From Acinetobacter chengduensis (GTDB taxonomy: Bacteria > Pseudomonadota > Gammaproteobacteria > Pseudomonadales > Moraxellaceae), in NCBI RefSeq assembly GCF_003664645.1, contig NZ_RCHC01000005.1:1-64000 (forward strand): DNA of 64,000 bases, in the 5' to 3' direction. The translations under genes and the position numbers were made by a program. Numbering within the stretch: position 1 is the stretch's first letter; each line of letters opens with the position of its first letter. Positions 39,006 to 47,153 of this stretch are shown in pieces. The notes beneath the pieces were generated by a model, which made no database searches, was not told the DNA's origin, and saw only the letters and a list, made by a program, of their open reading frames with translations.

Positions 39006-40163
39006 TTAATAAGGATTTTTTCCAAAGCGCTTTTTCAACTTATTGATATAACGCTTAAACGGCCAAGTAAACTGCTTCATAAAACTATTGGGAATTTTAT
39101 AACCCACAGTACCATATACACGAGCAAGGTGATTAGGCATGTAAATTGTTTTGAAGATAACATCATATAAAGGAATAAATGCTGCATAGTTTTTATCAAT
39201 TGCAGGCTTTTCTGACGAATGATGCCAGTGATGGAATTCAGGTGTAGCAATTAACCAGCGTAAATATGGAAATCTAAATCTTACGTTTGAGTGGATAAAT
39301 ATTGCATGGAAAGAAATAAATATAAGATAGGCAAAAACTGCGGATGTGTGAAAACCTAATAAAAAGATGGGTAGAGTGGCAATAAAGCGAGTGATTAAGA
39401 CTTCTATAATGTGTAATCGTGATGATGCTAACCAATCCATTTGTTCGGAAGAGTGGTGGATCGCATGAAATCTCCATAAGAAGTTAACTTCATGTAAGGC
39501 ACGATGAATCCAATATGTGGTGAAATCAACAACAATCAATAATTCAATAAACTGTAGCCAAATCGGTTGAGCTTGTATGTATGGAACAATTGGATTGTGA
39601 GATATGTGCGTAATCCAATATTGAATTGGCATCACAGTTAAAAATGAAAACAGCTGAATACCAATATGACTAAACATGAAATATTTCATGTCGGTGACCC
39701 ATCCGGTACGAAGTAGATTCTGTTCACTATTCTTTGCAAAAAAACCTTCAAGTGGAATAAATACAAGTGCAAGAATAACAAGTGTAATGACAAAATAATC
39801 AAATCCTGCATAAAAAGGTAATGCTGGAATCGAAGGTGCTTTGATTAATCCACAACCTAAAATGACAGCAATAATGCTAAAGCAAAGACCATAGAATCCA
39901 TATTTATTCTGTTTAAAGATTGCGCTATAAGCACCAAAACAAGCACTGATACAAATACCTATTAAGAGCGCATAATAAAAAATATCATAGTGTTTCGCAT
40001 AGAATGGTCTAAGTTCAGGCGTGGTTAGAACACTAGGAAATAAAAAGCATAGTGCTGAAAAGATTGCCAATAATCCTAGTGAAATTGAAAGAAAAGCACT
40101 GATCTTGCCTTGACCAGCATTGAGTTCAATATTTTCGAATTTTTTACGGAGTTGATCAGTCAT
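39006..40163 (-). CDS. Sterol desaturase / fatty acid hydroxylase family membrane protein
   Basis: About 385 residues. Histidine clusters of the non-haem di-iron family are present: HRALHEVNFLWRFHAIHHSS (HxxxH and HxxHH) and EFHHWHHSSEKP, on a background of at least eight hydrophobic segments. Family members hydroxylate or desaturate lipids or carotenoids; the substrate cannot be told. The frame is open to a GTG at 40202, but the ATG at 40163 gives MTDQLRKKF and seems better; neither has a clear ribosome site. Convergent with the small secreted protein, divergent from the PadR operon. Confidence 0.85.
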   Translation of the reverse strand: MTDQLRKKFENIELNAGQGKISAFLSISLGLLAIFSALCFLFPSVLTTPELRPFYAKHYDIFYYALLIGICISACFGAYSAIFKQNKYGFYGLCFSIIAVILGCGLIKAPSIPALPFYAGFDYFVITLVILALVFIPLEGFFAKNSEQNLLRTGWVTDMKYFMFSHIGIQLFSFLTVMPIQYWITHISHNPIVPYIQAQPIWLQFIELLIVVDFTTYWIHRALHEVNFLWRFHAIHHSSEQMDWLASSRLHIIEVLITRFIATLPIFLLGFHTSAVFAYLIFISFHAIFIHSNVRFRFPYLRWLIATPEFHHWHHSSEKPAIDKNYAAFIPLYDVIFKTIYMPNHLARVYGTVGYKIPNSFMKQFTWPFKRYINKLKKRFGKNPY

Positions 40164-40295
40164 AGAAATGAAATTGTTTTTATTTTGAGCATATTGAAAC
40201 ACTAAGTAAAATGTAAATCGAGGAAAAAATACTTATTAAGTATTTTAGAAAAAGTGAAAAACCGAAAAATAGACTATTCAAAAACTAAAAATACC

Positions 40296-40313
40296 ATTAA
40301 GATATATCTTAAT
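40296..40313. promoter_or_regulatory. Palindromic operator candidate of the PadR gene
   Basis: Perfect 18-bp palindrome ATTAAGATATATCTTAAT ending 23 bases before the padR-like ATG; a partial repeat GTGTATCTT follows at about 40324. PadR proteins typically repress their own promoters through such sites. Confidence 0.55.
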
Positions 40314-40336
40314 TAATCTTAAGGTGTATCTTTGCT

Positions 40337-40858
40337 ATGTCAAATTCAGACCTCATTGCAGACATCGAAAGTCCTATTAAAACCCGAAAACGCTTATTCG
40401 AAGCGGGCGAAATGAAGCTGTTGGTACTACATTTGGTTTCTCAAGCACCTAAGTTCAGCTATGACATCATTAAAGACGTTGCAAATTTGGTTGGTGGTAA
40501 CTACAAACCAAGTACAGGCACCATTTGCCCTACAATAAATTACTTAGAAGATCAGCATTACATTCATGCAGAACTCAATGCAGAAGAGCGTAAGCAGTAC
40601 AGTATTACAGAGCAGGGTATACAGCATCTGTCTGCAGAAAAAGCGACTGTAGATAAAATTCTGTGCCGTTTTGATACCCGTAAGCAAATTCATAACAATG
40701 AAGTCTATGTGGACATTAAGCGCGCTATGGAAAACCTAAAAGCATCACTGCGGATTAAAATCCAGTACAGTGAGCTGACGCCTGAACAGGTCTATGCGAT
40801 TGCAGAAAAAATCGATAAAGCAGCAGTGGAAATTAGCCGTATGGAGGTGACGCAATGA
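40337..40858 (+). CDS. PadR-family transcriptional regulator
   Basis: A 173-residue regulator. The winged-helix core (about 25-105) reads MKLLVLHLVSQAPKFSYDII, then IKDVANLVGG, TGTICPTINYLED and YSITEQGIQHL, a typical PadR layout. The C-terminal helical part (about 110-173) suits dimerisation. PadR repressors usually respond to small aromatic or lipophilic effectors and control transporters or detoxification genes. It heads a three-gene unit overlapping the next gene by four bases (ATGA), so it is likely autoregulated through the palindrome just upstream. Confidence 0.88.
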   Translation: MSNSDLIADIESPIKTRKRLFEAGEMKLLVLHLVSQAPKFSYDIIKDVANLVGGNYKPSTGTICPTINYLEDQHYIHAELNAEERKQYSITEQGIQHLSAEKATVDKILCRFDTRKQIHNNEVYVDIKRAMENLKASLRIKIQYSELTPEQVYAIAEKIDKAAVEISRMEVTQ

Positions 40859-41193
40859 AACAGCATCAATATCAGATTACTGTAAAGCACGTGGCTGATG
40901 CGCAGGGTAATCCATCGGCATATACAGAAGAATTACAGTTTAATGCCTATAACCATGATGACCTATTTAAGGTTTTAGAGCGTATTCAGCAAAGCAATTT
41001 GCTAGAAGATGAAAAAGCCCAAGCCTTTGCTATCGGTTTAAAACTGTTTGGTGAAACCTTATTGGAAAATAAGCAACATCCTTTATTTAAAGATTTTTTA
41101 CCGCAGTTTATTGAATTTATGAAAACACTCAAACAAACCATCAAAGCGCAAAAGAATGATCAGATCGCTACAGAGGTGCAACATGAGCAATAG
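40855..41193 (+). CDS. DUF3861-like small protein
   Basis: A 112-residue soluble protein: KQHQYQITVKHVADAQGN forms a beta-hairpin-like start and NHDDLFKVLERIQQ a helix, resembling the DUF3861 family from memory. No catalytic motif is evident. ATG overlaps the regulator stop by four bases and its own end overlaps the next gene by 11, so the three are co-translated. Function unknown; the partner may be the small membrane protein that follows. Confidence 0.75.
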   Translation: MKQHQYQITVKHVADAQGNPSAYTEELQFNAYNHDDLFKVLERIQQSNLLEDEKAQAFAIGLKLFGETLLENKQHPLFKDFLPQFIEFMKTLKQTIKAQKNDQIATEVQHEQ

Positions 41194-41446
41194 TCTTCCT
41201 AAATTTCACCCAAAACACTTAGCATGGCTGATGCCGTTGTTTCTATCTGGAATTATGAGTGGCGCGATTTCTTGCTTTAACATGCTGATGAATAAAGGCT
41301 GGATTGAAGGCTTTATGGACATGTGGCTGCATGCTTGGGCAATGTCGTGGGCAATGGCATTTCCGTTAATTTTAATTGTGTTGCCATTGGTGCGTAACTT
41401 TCTAATGAAATTTGTACGCCTTCCAAATGAGCCAATGCAAAAATAA
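41183..41446 (+). CDS. DUF2798-like small membrane protein
   Basis: An 87-residue protein with two membrane helices (LAWLMPLFLSGIMSGAISCF and AWAMSWAMAFPLILIVLPLV), matching the DUF2798 family from memory. Start at the ATG at 41183 with AGAGG upstream; the frame is open 27 bases earlier without a ribosome site. Third gene of the PadR unit. Function unknown. Confidence 0.8.
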   Translation: MSNSLPKFHPKHLAWLMPLFLSGIMSGAISCFNMLMNKGWIEGFMDMWLHAWAMSWAMAFPLILIVLPLVRNFLMKFVRLPNEPMQK

Positions 41447-41465
41447 TAAAGACTTGGAAATAAGA

Positions 41466-41816
41466 TTAGTCCTGTGTCACATGCGATTGTATGGCGTGTT
41501 GAATGATTGCCTGTAATTCACCAAGCGATTTGACGCCTGCAATACGCTGAACTACTTGCCCACGATAAAACACTAAGGTTGAGGGTAAGCCATACACGTT
41601 ATAGCGCAAGGTAAGAATAGGTGAGGCATCGACATTCACTTTGCCAAATTTAAGTGCTGCATACTGTGTAGACATTTGGTTCGCACATTGCTCAAATACA
41701 GGGAAATTTTGTATGCAGGGTGTACACCAGTTTGCATAGAAGCGAATCACAGCAAAACCATCAAACCATTCATAGTCTTTGGCATTATTTTCATTGTATT
41801 CAATGATCTGAGACAT
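41466..41816 (-). CDS. Thioredoxin-family protein
   Basis: A 116-residue thioredoxin fold with the redox motif FYANWCTPCIQNF near residue 30 and the cis-Pro segment YGLPSTLVFYRG near residue 75. No signal peptide, so it should act in the cytoplasm as a disulfide reductase. CTPC differs from CGPC of thioredoxin 1, so a specialised role is likely. It converges on the PadR operon with only 19 bases between the stops and no terminator seen there. Confidence 0.9.
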   Translation of the reverse strand: MSQIIEYNENNAKDYEWFDGFAVIRFYANWCTPCIQNFPVFEQCANQMSTQYAALKFGKVNVDASPILTLRYNVYGLPSTLVFYRGQVVQRIAGVKSLGELQAIIQHAIQSHVTQD

Positions 41817-41948
41817 ACTCGGCCTATTATTTATAAATGAAATACCCTACTGATTATACATAAGTCCATGCTTATTCATTCTGTGCTATTTCTATGTTCA
41901 AATAGTGCTTAGATAGATGAATAGTCAATAATTGAAAAAGGAAGAACA

Positions 41949-42944
41949 ATGTCACAGCAAACCATGCAACAGGTCATTATTACTGAGCCAGGTGGTGTAG
42001 ATAAACTGGCTTATGAAAGCGTTGCAATCCCAGAAGCAAAGGCAGATGAAGTGCTGGTAAAAGTACATGCCTTTGGTATTAACCGCCCAGACATTTTACA
42101 GCGTCAAGGCTTGTACCCAATGCCTAAAGGCGTAACACCAGTACCGGGTTTAGAAGTTGCAGGTGAAGTGGTTGCTGTAGGTACAGATGTCACTTTGTTT
42201 AAGGTAGGCGATCAAGTGTGTGGCCTAACCAATGGCGGTGGTTATGCAGAATATTGCGTTGTGCCTGAAAGCCAAACCATTCGCATTCCAGAAGGTGTAA
42301 GTTTTACCCAAGCCGCAGCGATCCCAGAGACCTTCTTTACCGTATGGGCCAATGTGTTTCAAATGGCACATGCCAAAGCAGGTGAAACTGTGCTGGTGCA
42401 TGGTGGTGCAAGCGGTATTGGTACAACCGCGCTTATGCTGTGTAAATCGTTGGGCTTAAAATCTTTTGCAACCGTGGGTTCAGATGAAAAAGTTAAAGCG
42501 ATTTCAGATTTAACCACGGCGATTAACTATAAAACTCAAGACTTTGAGCAAGTGATTAATGAAGCGACTGATAATGGTGGTGTCGATGTTGTTTTAGATA
42601 TGGTGGGTGCGCCGTATTTAGAAAAAAACTTGAATCTTTTACGTCGTGATGGTCGTTTGGTATATATCGCATTCTTGGGCGGTGCTAAAGCCAAAGAGGT
42701 AAAATTGGGTCAAATCATGATGAAGCGTTTGACGATTACAGGTTCTACGATGCGTGCGCGTAATACGGCAGAAAAAGCTGAGATTGCTCAGGGTTTACAA
42801 ACACATGTTGCACCGCTATGGGCAAAAGGTGAGTGTTTACCGATGATTTACAAGACCTTTGAGTTTAAGCAAATTCAAGAAGCACATGCGTGTATGGATA
42901 CAGGTGAGCATATTGGGAAAGTTGTGGTGAATATCACTGTATAA
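41949..42944 (+). CDS. NAD(P)H quinone oxidoreductase (zinc-free MDR, PIG3/QOR-like)
   Basis: A 331-residue medium-chain reductase. The N-terminal catalytic domain has HAFGINRPDILQRQGLYP and no zinc ligands; the Rossmann domain has VLVHGGASGIGTTALML. The pattern is that of quinone oxidoreductases of the PIG3/QorA group, which reduce quinones or enals with NADPH. It starts with GGAAGAAC upstream of the ATG at 41949 and ends in a terminator. Substrate not defined. Confidence 0.9.
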   Translation: MSQQTMQQVIITEPGGVDKLAYESVAIPEAKADEVLVKVHAFGINRPDILQRQGLYPMPKGVTPVPGLEVAGEVVAVGTDVTLFKVGDQVCGLTNGGGYAEYCVVPESQTIRIPEGVSFTQAAAIPETFFTVWANVFQMAHAKAGETVLVHGGASGIGTTALMLCKSLGLKSFATVGSDEKVKAISDLTTAINYKTQDFEQVINEATDNGGVDVVLDMVGAPYLEKNLNLLRRDGRLVYIAFLGGAKAKEVKLGQIMMKRLTITGSTMRARNTAEKAEIAQGLQTHVAPLWAKGECLPMIYKTFEFKQIQEAHACMDTGEHIGKVVVNITV

Positions 42945-42962
42945 ATTACAAAAAAACTGAAT

Positions 42963-42993
42963 AAAAGCCAACTCTTTGAGTTGGTTTTTATTT
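42963..42993 (+). terminator. Terminator of the quinone oxidoreductase gene
   Basis: CCAACTC/GAGTTGG stem (42968-42974 with 42978-42984), TTT loop, T-rich tail. Confidence 0.8.
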
Positions 42994-43172
42994 TTATAAT
43001 AAAATGTGAGTTGCGTCAAATTATGTACTTAAAATAAATCATAAAATTTGCCAAAAAGTAAAAAAAATGCAAATTATTAGACACAACCTGTCAAAAGTTT
43101 TGTATAAATTAGGTAATTAATAAATCACACTATTTTTTGAAGATTTGTGTTAAATCACATTCAGGGGGGATT

Positions 43173-43337
43173 ATGAAAATTATTCCAAATGCTTATACAG
43201 ATTTGCATAGTGGTCGAGCTTTAAAGCGTCTACACAAAGGGATTGTACGCAATAAAGTAGCGGTGCGAGATTTGCATAAACTCTATAAAGCCATGTTGCA
43301 TTTAGAGCGATATATTGACCGTTTGGCGCAAAATTAA
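43173..43337 (+). CDS. Small basic protein, 54 residues, function unknown
   Basis: A 54-residue protein rich in Lys/Arg/His (RALKRLHKGIVRNKVAVRDL) with a predicted helical C-terminus (LHKLYKAMLHLERYIDRL). A very strong AGGGGGG lies directly upstream of the ATG at 43173, which is why I take it over the open frame that starts 36 bases earlier. It could bind nucleic acid by charge; nothing else supports a function. About 100 bases upstream of the WYL regulator. Confidence 0.6.
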   Translation: MKIIPNAYTDLHSGRALKRLHKGIVRNKVAVRDLHKLYKAMLHLERYIDRLAQN

Positions 43338-43434
43338 ACCATAATTTAATATGGGTTCAGGTGTATTGGAATTAAATTGGCTGGATTGTCGCTAAAAAAT
43401 AACGCTGTTTAGAAAGCGTTTAAAAAGAGAATAT

Positions 43435-44343
43435 ATGAAAGAAAATCCGTCGACACATGAACGTCTTGCAGAGCGCTTGGCGAGCATACTCACAAAGCTG
43501 AATGCAGGGGCGCGTTTGTCGATTAAAGAGTTAGCGCTTGAATATTCGGTCAGCACGAGAACGATCAGCCGTGACTTCGATCGTATGAGCAGTAATTTAC
43601 CATTGTTGCAAGATGATCAAAGTAAAAAATTCTATTTAGATCCTGCCTATTTAACAAAACTCAAACCTCAAGATTTTAAATATTTTGCACAAGTTTCTGG
43701 GGTAGAACAACTTTACCCGTCATTGGATTTGCCTTTTTTAAAGGAAATTTTGAGTCAGCATACACCTGAGGTATATAGTGCTAAAGGCTATGAATACGAA
43801 GATGCTTCACGGTATATTGAACTATTTCAAAGCTTGAGTGTAGCTATACAACAACATCGCCAAATTGGCTTCTTATATAAAAATGAACCGAAATTGGTAC
43901 AGCCTTATCGCTTGATCCATCATCATGGCAGTTGGTACTTGGCTGCTGTGCGGAAAGGCCAATTAAGAACCTATCGTTTAAGCCACATACAACTACAAAC
44001 GACTCAGCATGAATATGAGACATTTAGTCCAGATCATGCTGTACTCAGCAGTTTGCAAGATGAAGACAGTATTTGGTTTGGGCAAGATAAGTTTGAAGTT
44101 CAAATTAAAGTTGCATCAACTATTGCCAGTTATTTTAAACAACGACGTTTATTGCCAGAGCAGAAGACAGAACACGAACTGGAAGATGGGGCTTTAATTT
44201 TAAGTTGTCAGATTGGACATACCATGCAACTTTTGCCTCTAATTCGTTTTTGGATTCCTGGACTCACTATTTTGCAACCAGAAAGTTTGAAGCAAGAGCT
44301 TAAACAGAGCTTAGCAACATATTTACAGGATCATTGTGCTTAG
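43435..44343 (+). CDS. WYL-domain transcriptional regulator (HTH + WYL)
   Basis: A 302-residue regulator. The N-terminal helix-turn-helix (about 8-60) has LAERLASILTKLN and LALEYSVSTRTISRDFDRM. The WYL domain (about 135-215) shows QIGFLYKN, LVQPYRLIHHHGSWYLAAV and RTYRLSHIQ, and a C-terminal WCX-like extension follows. WYL regulators bind small ligands or nucleic acids and often control stress, DNA-damage or defence genes. No target gene is evident here; the small basic protein is the only close upstream neighbour. Confidence 0.88.
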   Translation: MKENPSTHERLAERLASILTKLNAGARLSIKELALEYSVSTRTISRDFDRMSSNLPLLQDDQSKKFYLDPAYLTKLKPQDFKYFAQVSGVEQLYPSLDLPFLKEILSQHTPEVYSAKGYEYEDASRYIELFQSLSVAIQQHRQIGFLYKNEPKLVQPYRLIHHHGSWYLAAVRKGQLRTYRLSHIQLQTTQHEYETFSPDHAVLSSLQDEDSIWFGQDKFEVQIKVASTIASYFKQRRLLPEQKTEHELEDGALILSCQIGHTMQLLPLIRFWIPGLTILQPESLKQELKQSLATYLQDHCA

Positions 44344-44396
44344 TTATAAATGTTGAAAATATCTAAGAATAAATAAAAGTTTAATTGTTTTTCCAC

Positions 44397-44420
44397 AGCA
44401 TCCGTAAGGGTGCTTTTTTT
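44397..44420 (+). terminator. Terminator of the WYL regulator gene
   Basis: AGCATCC/GGGTGCT stem with one T-G pair, GTAA loop, seven T. Confidence 0.8.
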
Positions 44421-44477
44421 ATGCAAAATAAAGGAAGGGGATAAATAAAAATGATGTAAAAACCAAATTTCAGGCAT

Positions 44478-44498
44478 AAAAAAACCAGCTTTAAGCTG
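44478..44498 (-). terminator. Probable terminator of the tRNA-Cys/tRNA-Leu unit
   Basis: Short CAGCT/AGCTG stem around TTA, with seven A on the plus strand giving a T-run on the minus strand. Confidence 0.5.
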
Positions 44499-44534
44499 AG
44501 TTCTTTATTTACACCATTTTCTGTATTAGAAGAA

Positions 44535-44621
44535 TGGTGCCCGAGGCCAGACTCGAACTGGCACGACTTGAAGGTCGGGGGATTTTAAATCCCCTGTGTC
44601 TACCGATTTCACCACTCGGGC
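44535..44621 (-). tRNA. tRNA-Leu (anticodon TAA)
   Basis: An 87-base class II tRNA with encoded CCA. Acceptor GCCCGAG/CTCGGGC pairs; the anticodon stem GGGGA/TCCCC encloses TTTAAAA (anticodon TAA, plus-strand 44585-44587); a long variable arm (CGACCTTCAAGTCG) is typical of Leu. The T-arm holds TTCGAGT. It follows tRNA-Cys by nine bases on the same strand, so they are one transcript. Confidence 0.95.
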
Positions 44622-44630
44622 TTAACAAGA

Positions 44631-44704
44631 TGGAGGCGGAGGTCGGAATCGAACCGGCGTACACGGAGTTGCAGTCCGCTGCATGACCACTCTGCCACCC
44701 CGCC
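44631..44704 (-). tRNA. tRNA-Cys (anticodon GCA)
   Basis: A 74-base tRNA with encoded CCA. Acceptor GGCGGGG pairs with CTCCGCC including one G-T pair; the anticodon loop CTGCAAC gives anticodon GCA (plus-strand 44670-44672); T-arm TTCGATT. It is the first gene of the pair with tRNA-Leu. A GATAAT element (minus strand, plus 44724-44729) upstream could be its -10 box. Confidence 0.94.
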
Positions 44705-44856
44705 ATGTCTTGTTGATGCGTATATTATCAAGCTCAGAAAAAAAAACAATAGCTTGTTCATTCGGATGCGCATAAAAACAGCATATAGCGGAAAATAATT
44801 AAAATTATCATGTATTATGTGCAAAATTGATTCATATCATCACTTGGAGATGTGCC

Positions 44857-45705
44857 GTGGCATTAGTTTTAGATGGTCGTGCATTGGCGAAGCAAATTGA
44901 AGCTGACTTATTAACACGTGTAGAAGCGTTAAAAGAGAAGTCAGGTCGTACCCCAATTCTTGCGACTATTTTGGTAGGTGACGATGGTGCATCTGCAACT
45001 TATGTGCGTATGAAAGGAAATGCTTGCCGCCGTGTCGGTATGGATTCATTAAAAGTTGAACTTTCTAAAGAAACCACAACTGAACAATTGCTTGCAGAAA
45101 TTGAAAAATTAAATGCAAACCCAGATGTTCATGGTATTTTGTTACAACACCCAGTACCTGCTCAAATTGATGAACGTGCGTGCTTCGATGCAATTTCACT
45201 TGCAAAAGACGTTGATGGTGTGACTTGTCTAGGCTTTGGCCGTATGGCAATGGGTGAAGTTGCGTATGGTTCAGCAACTCCTGCGGGCATTATGACGATT
45301 CTGAAAGAAAACAACATTGAAATCGCGGGTAAACATGCGGTTGTTGTAGGTCGTTCGGCTATTTTGGGTAAACCAATGGCTGCAATGCTACTTGAAGCGA
45401 ATGCAACCGTAACGATTTGTCACTCACGTACACAAGACCTTGCAAGCTTTGTTAAGCAAGCAGACATTATTGTGGGTGCAGTAGGTAAAGCAGAATTAAT
45501 TCAAAAAGATTGGATTAAGCAAGGTGCAGTTGTAGTAGATGCTGGCTTCCATCCACGTGATGGCGGTGGCGTAGGTGATATTCAATTGGTGGGTATTGAA
45601 GATGTTGCTTCTGCGTATACACCAGTTCCGGGTGGTGTAGGCCCAATGACGATTACCACATTGATTCGTCAAACTGTAGAAGCTGCTGAGAAAGCTTTAG
45701 CTTAA
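44857..45705 (+). CDS. folD: Bifunctional methylene-THF dehydrogenase / methenyl-THF cyclohydrolase
   Basis: A 282-residue enzyme interconverting methylene-, methenyl- and formyl-tetrahydrofolate with NADP. The catalytic Tyr and Lys are in [13 protein letters not shown], the substrate motif QHPVPAQID and the NADP motif [18 protein letters not shown] follow, and CHSRTQDL and [11 protein letters not shown] complete the signature. The GTG at 44857 with GGAGA about seven bases upstream is the better start than the open frame from 44827. Followed by a double-hairpin repeat. Confidence 0.97.
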   Translation: MALVLDGRALAKQIEADLLTRVEALKEKSGRTPILATILVGDDGASATYVRMKGNACRRVGMDSLKVELSKETTTEQLLAEIEKLNANPDVHGILLQHPVPAQIDERACFDAISLAKDVDGVTCLGFGRMAMGEVAYGSATPAGIMTILKENNIEIAGKHAVVVGRSAILGKPMAAMLLEANATVTICHSRTQDLASFVKQADIIVGAVGKAELIQKDWIKQGAVVVDAGFHPRDGGGVGDIQLVGIEDVASAYTPVPGGVGPMTITTLIRQTVEAAEKALA

Positions 45706-45709
45706 TTTT

Positions 45710-45812
45710 AAATCCTCCCTAACCCTCCTTTTTCAAAGGAGGGAACTCTGATCACTTTCTTGGATAGAGTTTCCCCTCTTTTTTAAAGAGGGGCTAGGGG
45801 GGAGATTCTTTA
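45710..45812. repeat. Double-hairpin intergenic repeat, copy 2
   Basis: Inner hairpins CCCTCCTTT/AAAGGAGGG (45723-45731 with 45735-45743) and CCCCTCTTT/AAAGAGGGG (45773-45781 with 45785-45793) inside outer arms (AATCCTCCCTA near 45711 and TAGGGGGGAGATT near 45795). Same architecture and size as copy 1 between cysD and cysN. Confidence 0.7.
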
Positions 45813-45842
45813 AAGATATAAATACCAATTAAAAGAAATCCA

Positions 45843-46511
45843 ATGAGTTGCACTTTTCAATTTCCCCAAGCCCCTGAACATTTGCTTAATGCACTGCATC
45901 AGGTGATTCCACACTGCGAATTACATGCACAGCAATTGCCTGAAACGCCCATTTCTTTGTGGTTGATTCCACCTGTGTTTCCAACGGATAAAATGGATGA
46001 CGAAGTCATTCGCCGTATTTGGAATGATACGCCGTATTGGATTTTTTGTTGGGCATCGGGCCTTGCTATGGCGCAGTGGTTGCTGGCAGAACCTCAGCAT
46101 GTAAAAGACAAAGTGGTGTTGGATTTTGGTGCGGGCTCAGGTGTAGTTGCGATTGCAGCTAAAATGGCAGGTGCAAAGCGAGTGATTTGCTGTGACATTG
46201 ATCAAGTGAGCTTAGATGCCTGTCGTGCCAATGCAGCATTAAATGATGTAGAGCTTGAATATCTTGATGATCTGTATAAAGCAGAGCAGGTAGATATTTT
46301 GTTAGCCGCAGATGTGCTGTATGACCAGTGTAATCGCTTTTTCTTAGATGAATTTTTGAAGTTTGCACCAGAGGTATGGGTCGCGGACAGTCGCGTCAAA
46401 AACTTTAGCCATCCAAAATATGAAAAACTGGATGAGCGTAGTGCAACCACTTGGCCTGATTTAGATGAATCACCCGAGTTTCGCAATGTCAGCTTTTATA
46501 AGACGCTCTAA
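45843..46511 (+). CDS. Class I SAM-dependent methyltransferase, protein-lysine methyltransferase-like
   Basis: A 222-residue methyltransferase. The SAM motif VLDFGAGSGVVAIAAKMAGA lies near residue 88, an acidic CCDIDQVSLDA binds the ribose, and ILLAADVLYDQCN is the post-I/IV motif seen in the family 16 group that includes ETF-beta lysine methyltransferase. That group methylates protein lysines; a protein substrate is therefore plausible but unproven. No signal peptide. It starts 30 bases after the repeat. Confidence 0.75.
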   Translation: MSCTFQFPQAPEHLLNALHQVIPHCELHAQQLPETPISLWLIPPVFPTDKMDDEVIRRIWNDTPYWIFCWASGLAMAQWLLAEPQHVKDKVVLDFGAGSGVVAIAAKMAGAKRVICCDIDQVSLDACRANAALNDVELEYLDDLYKAEQVDILLAADVLYDQCNRFFLDEFLKFAPEVWVADSRVKNFSHPKYEKLDERSATTWPDLDESPEFRNVSFYKTL

Positions 46512-46525
46512 AGATGAAGTGCTAT

Positions 46526-46555
46526 AAAAATAAGACGCTAATGCGCCTTATTTTT
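46526..46555. terminator. Bidirectional terminator
   Basis: AAAAATAAG/CTTATTTTT and CGC/GCG stems with one mismatch around TAAT, between convergent genes. Confidence 0.75.
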
Positions 46556-46573
46556 ATATATGCATACACTGTA

Positions 46574-47002
46574 TTATGAGCAAGTGTAACGTACTACACG
46601 TAAGGTCGCAGGACGTGCATCTAATGCATTTTGCGCGCCTAAGTTTTCTGTATTGCGTATATCTGGTGTGTTGCTTAGCCCAAAGCTTGCACGAGAGTTG
46701 CCAATTTGACGGCCATATTGCTGTGTTGTGGTTGCAGGATTAGCAATTTCATTAATACTTAAAATATTGAGTTTAAATGTACGATGTTGGCCAAGTACTT
46801 TTTGGCAAGCGCGTTGTAATTTATTTTCGTCTAATTGTTGATTTTGACGACCTGCCAATGTGTAAGCTAAAGTGGCACTCGTGTCGTTTTGGGCTTCAAT
46901 TTGATAGCCAGCATGACCGTTATAACTTTGGGGAGTGCTTTGGCAAGCCACTAATAATGTAGTGCAACATCCTAAAGTCAATAATTTAAGCGCTATTTTC
47001 AT
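46574..47002 (-). CDS. Small predicted lipoprotein
   Basis: A 142-residue protein beginning MKIALKLLTLGCCTTLLVACQ: a signal peptide with lipobox LVAC. The mature part is Gln/Asn/Ala-rich with two further Cys (ACQKVLG, VVRYTCS at the end). I take the ATG at 47002; the open frame extends 45 bases further without benefit. I do not recognise the family. Convergent with the methyltransferase. Confidence 0.65.
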   Translation of the reverse strand: MKIALKLLTLGCCTTLLVACQSTPQSYNGHAGYQIEAQNDTSATLAYTLAGRQNQQLDENKLQRACQKVLGQHRTFKLNILSINEIANPATTTQQYGRQIGNSRASFGLSNTPDIRNTENLGAQNALDARPATLRVVRYTCS

Positions 47003-47105
47003 GAAAGTCATTTCCAGTCTTGTTATTTCTATAGATGAGTATGACATAAACAGGCATTAGACTCGATGGTATAAAGGTAGGGAAAACAATAAAATTATTT
47101 TATCT

Positions 47106-47138
47106 GCTAAAACTTGCCACTGCGCTGAAGCAGTGGCA
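47106..47138 (-). terminator. Probable terminator of the MFS permease
   Basis: Perfect 9-bp stem TGCCACTGC/GCAGTGGCA with six-base loop; on the minus strand followed by AGTTTTAG, a weak T-run. Confidence 0.5.
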
Positions 47139-47153
47139 GTTAAACACTTTAAG

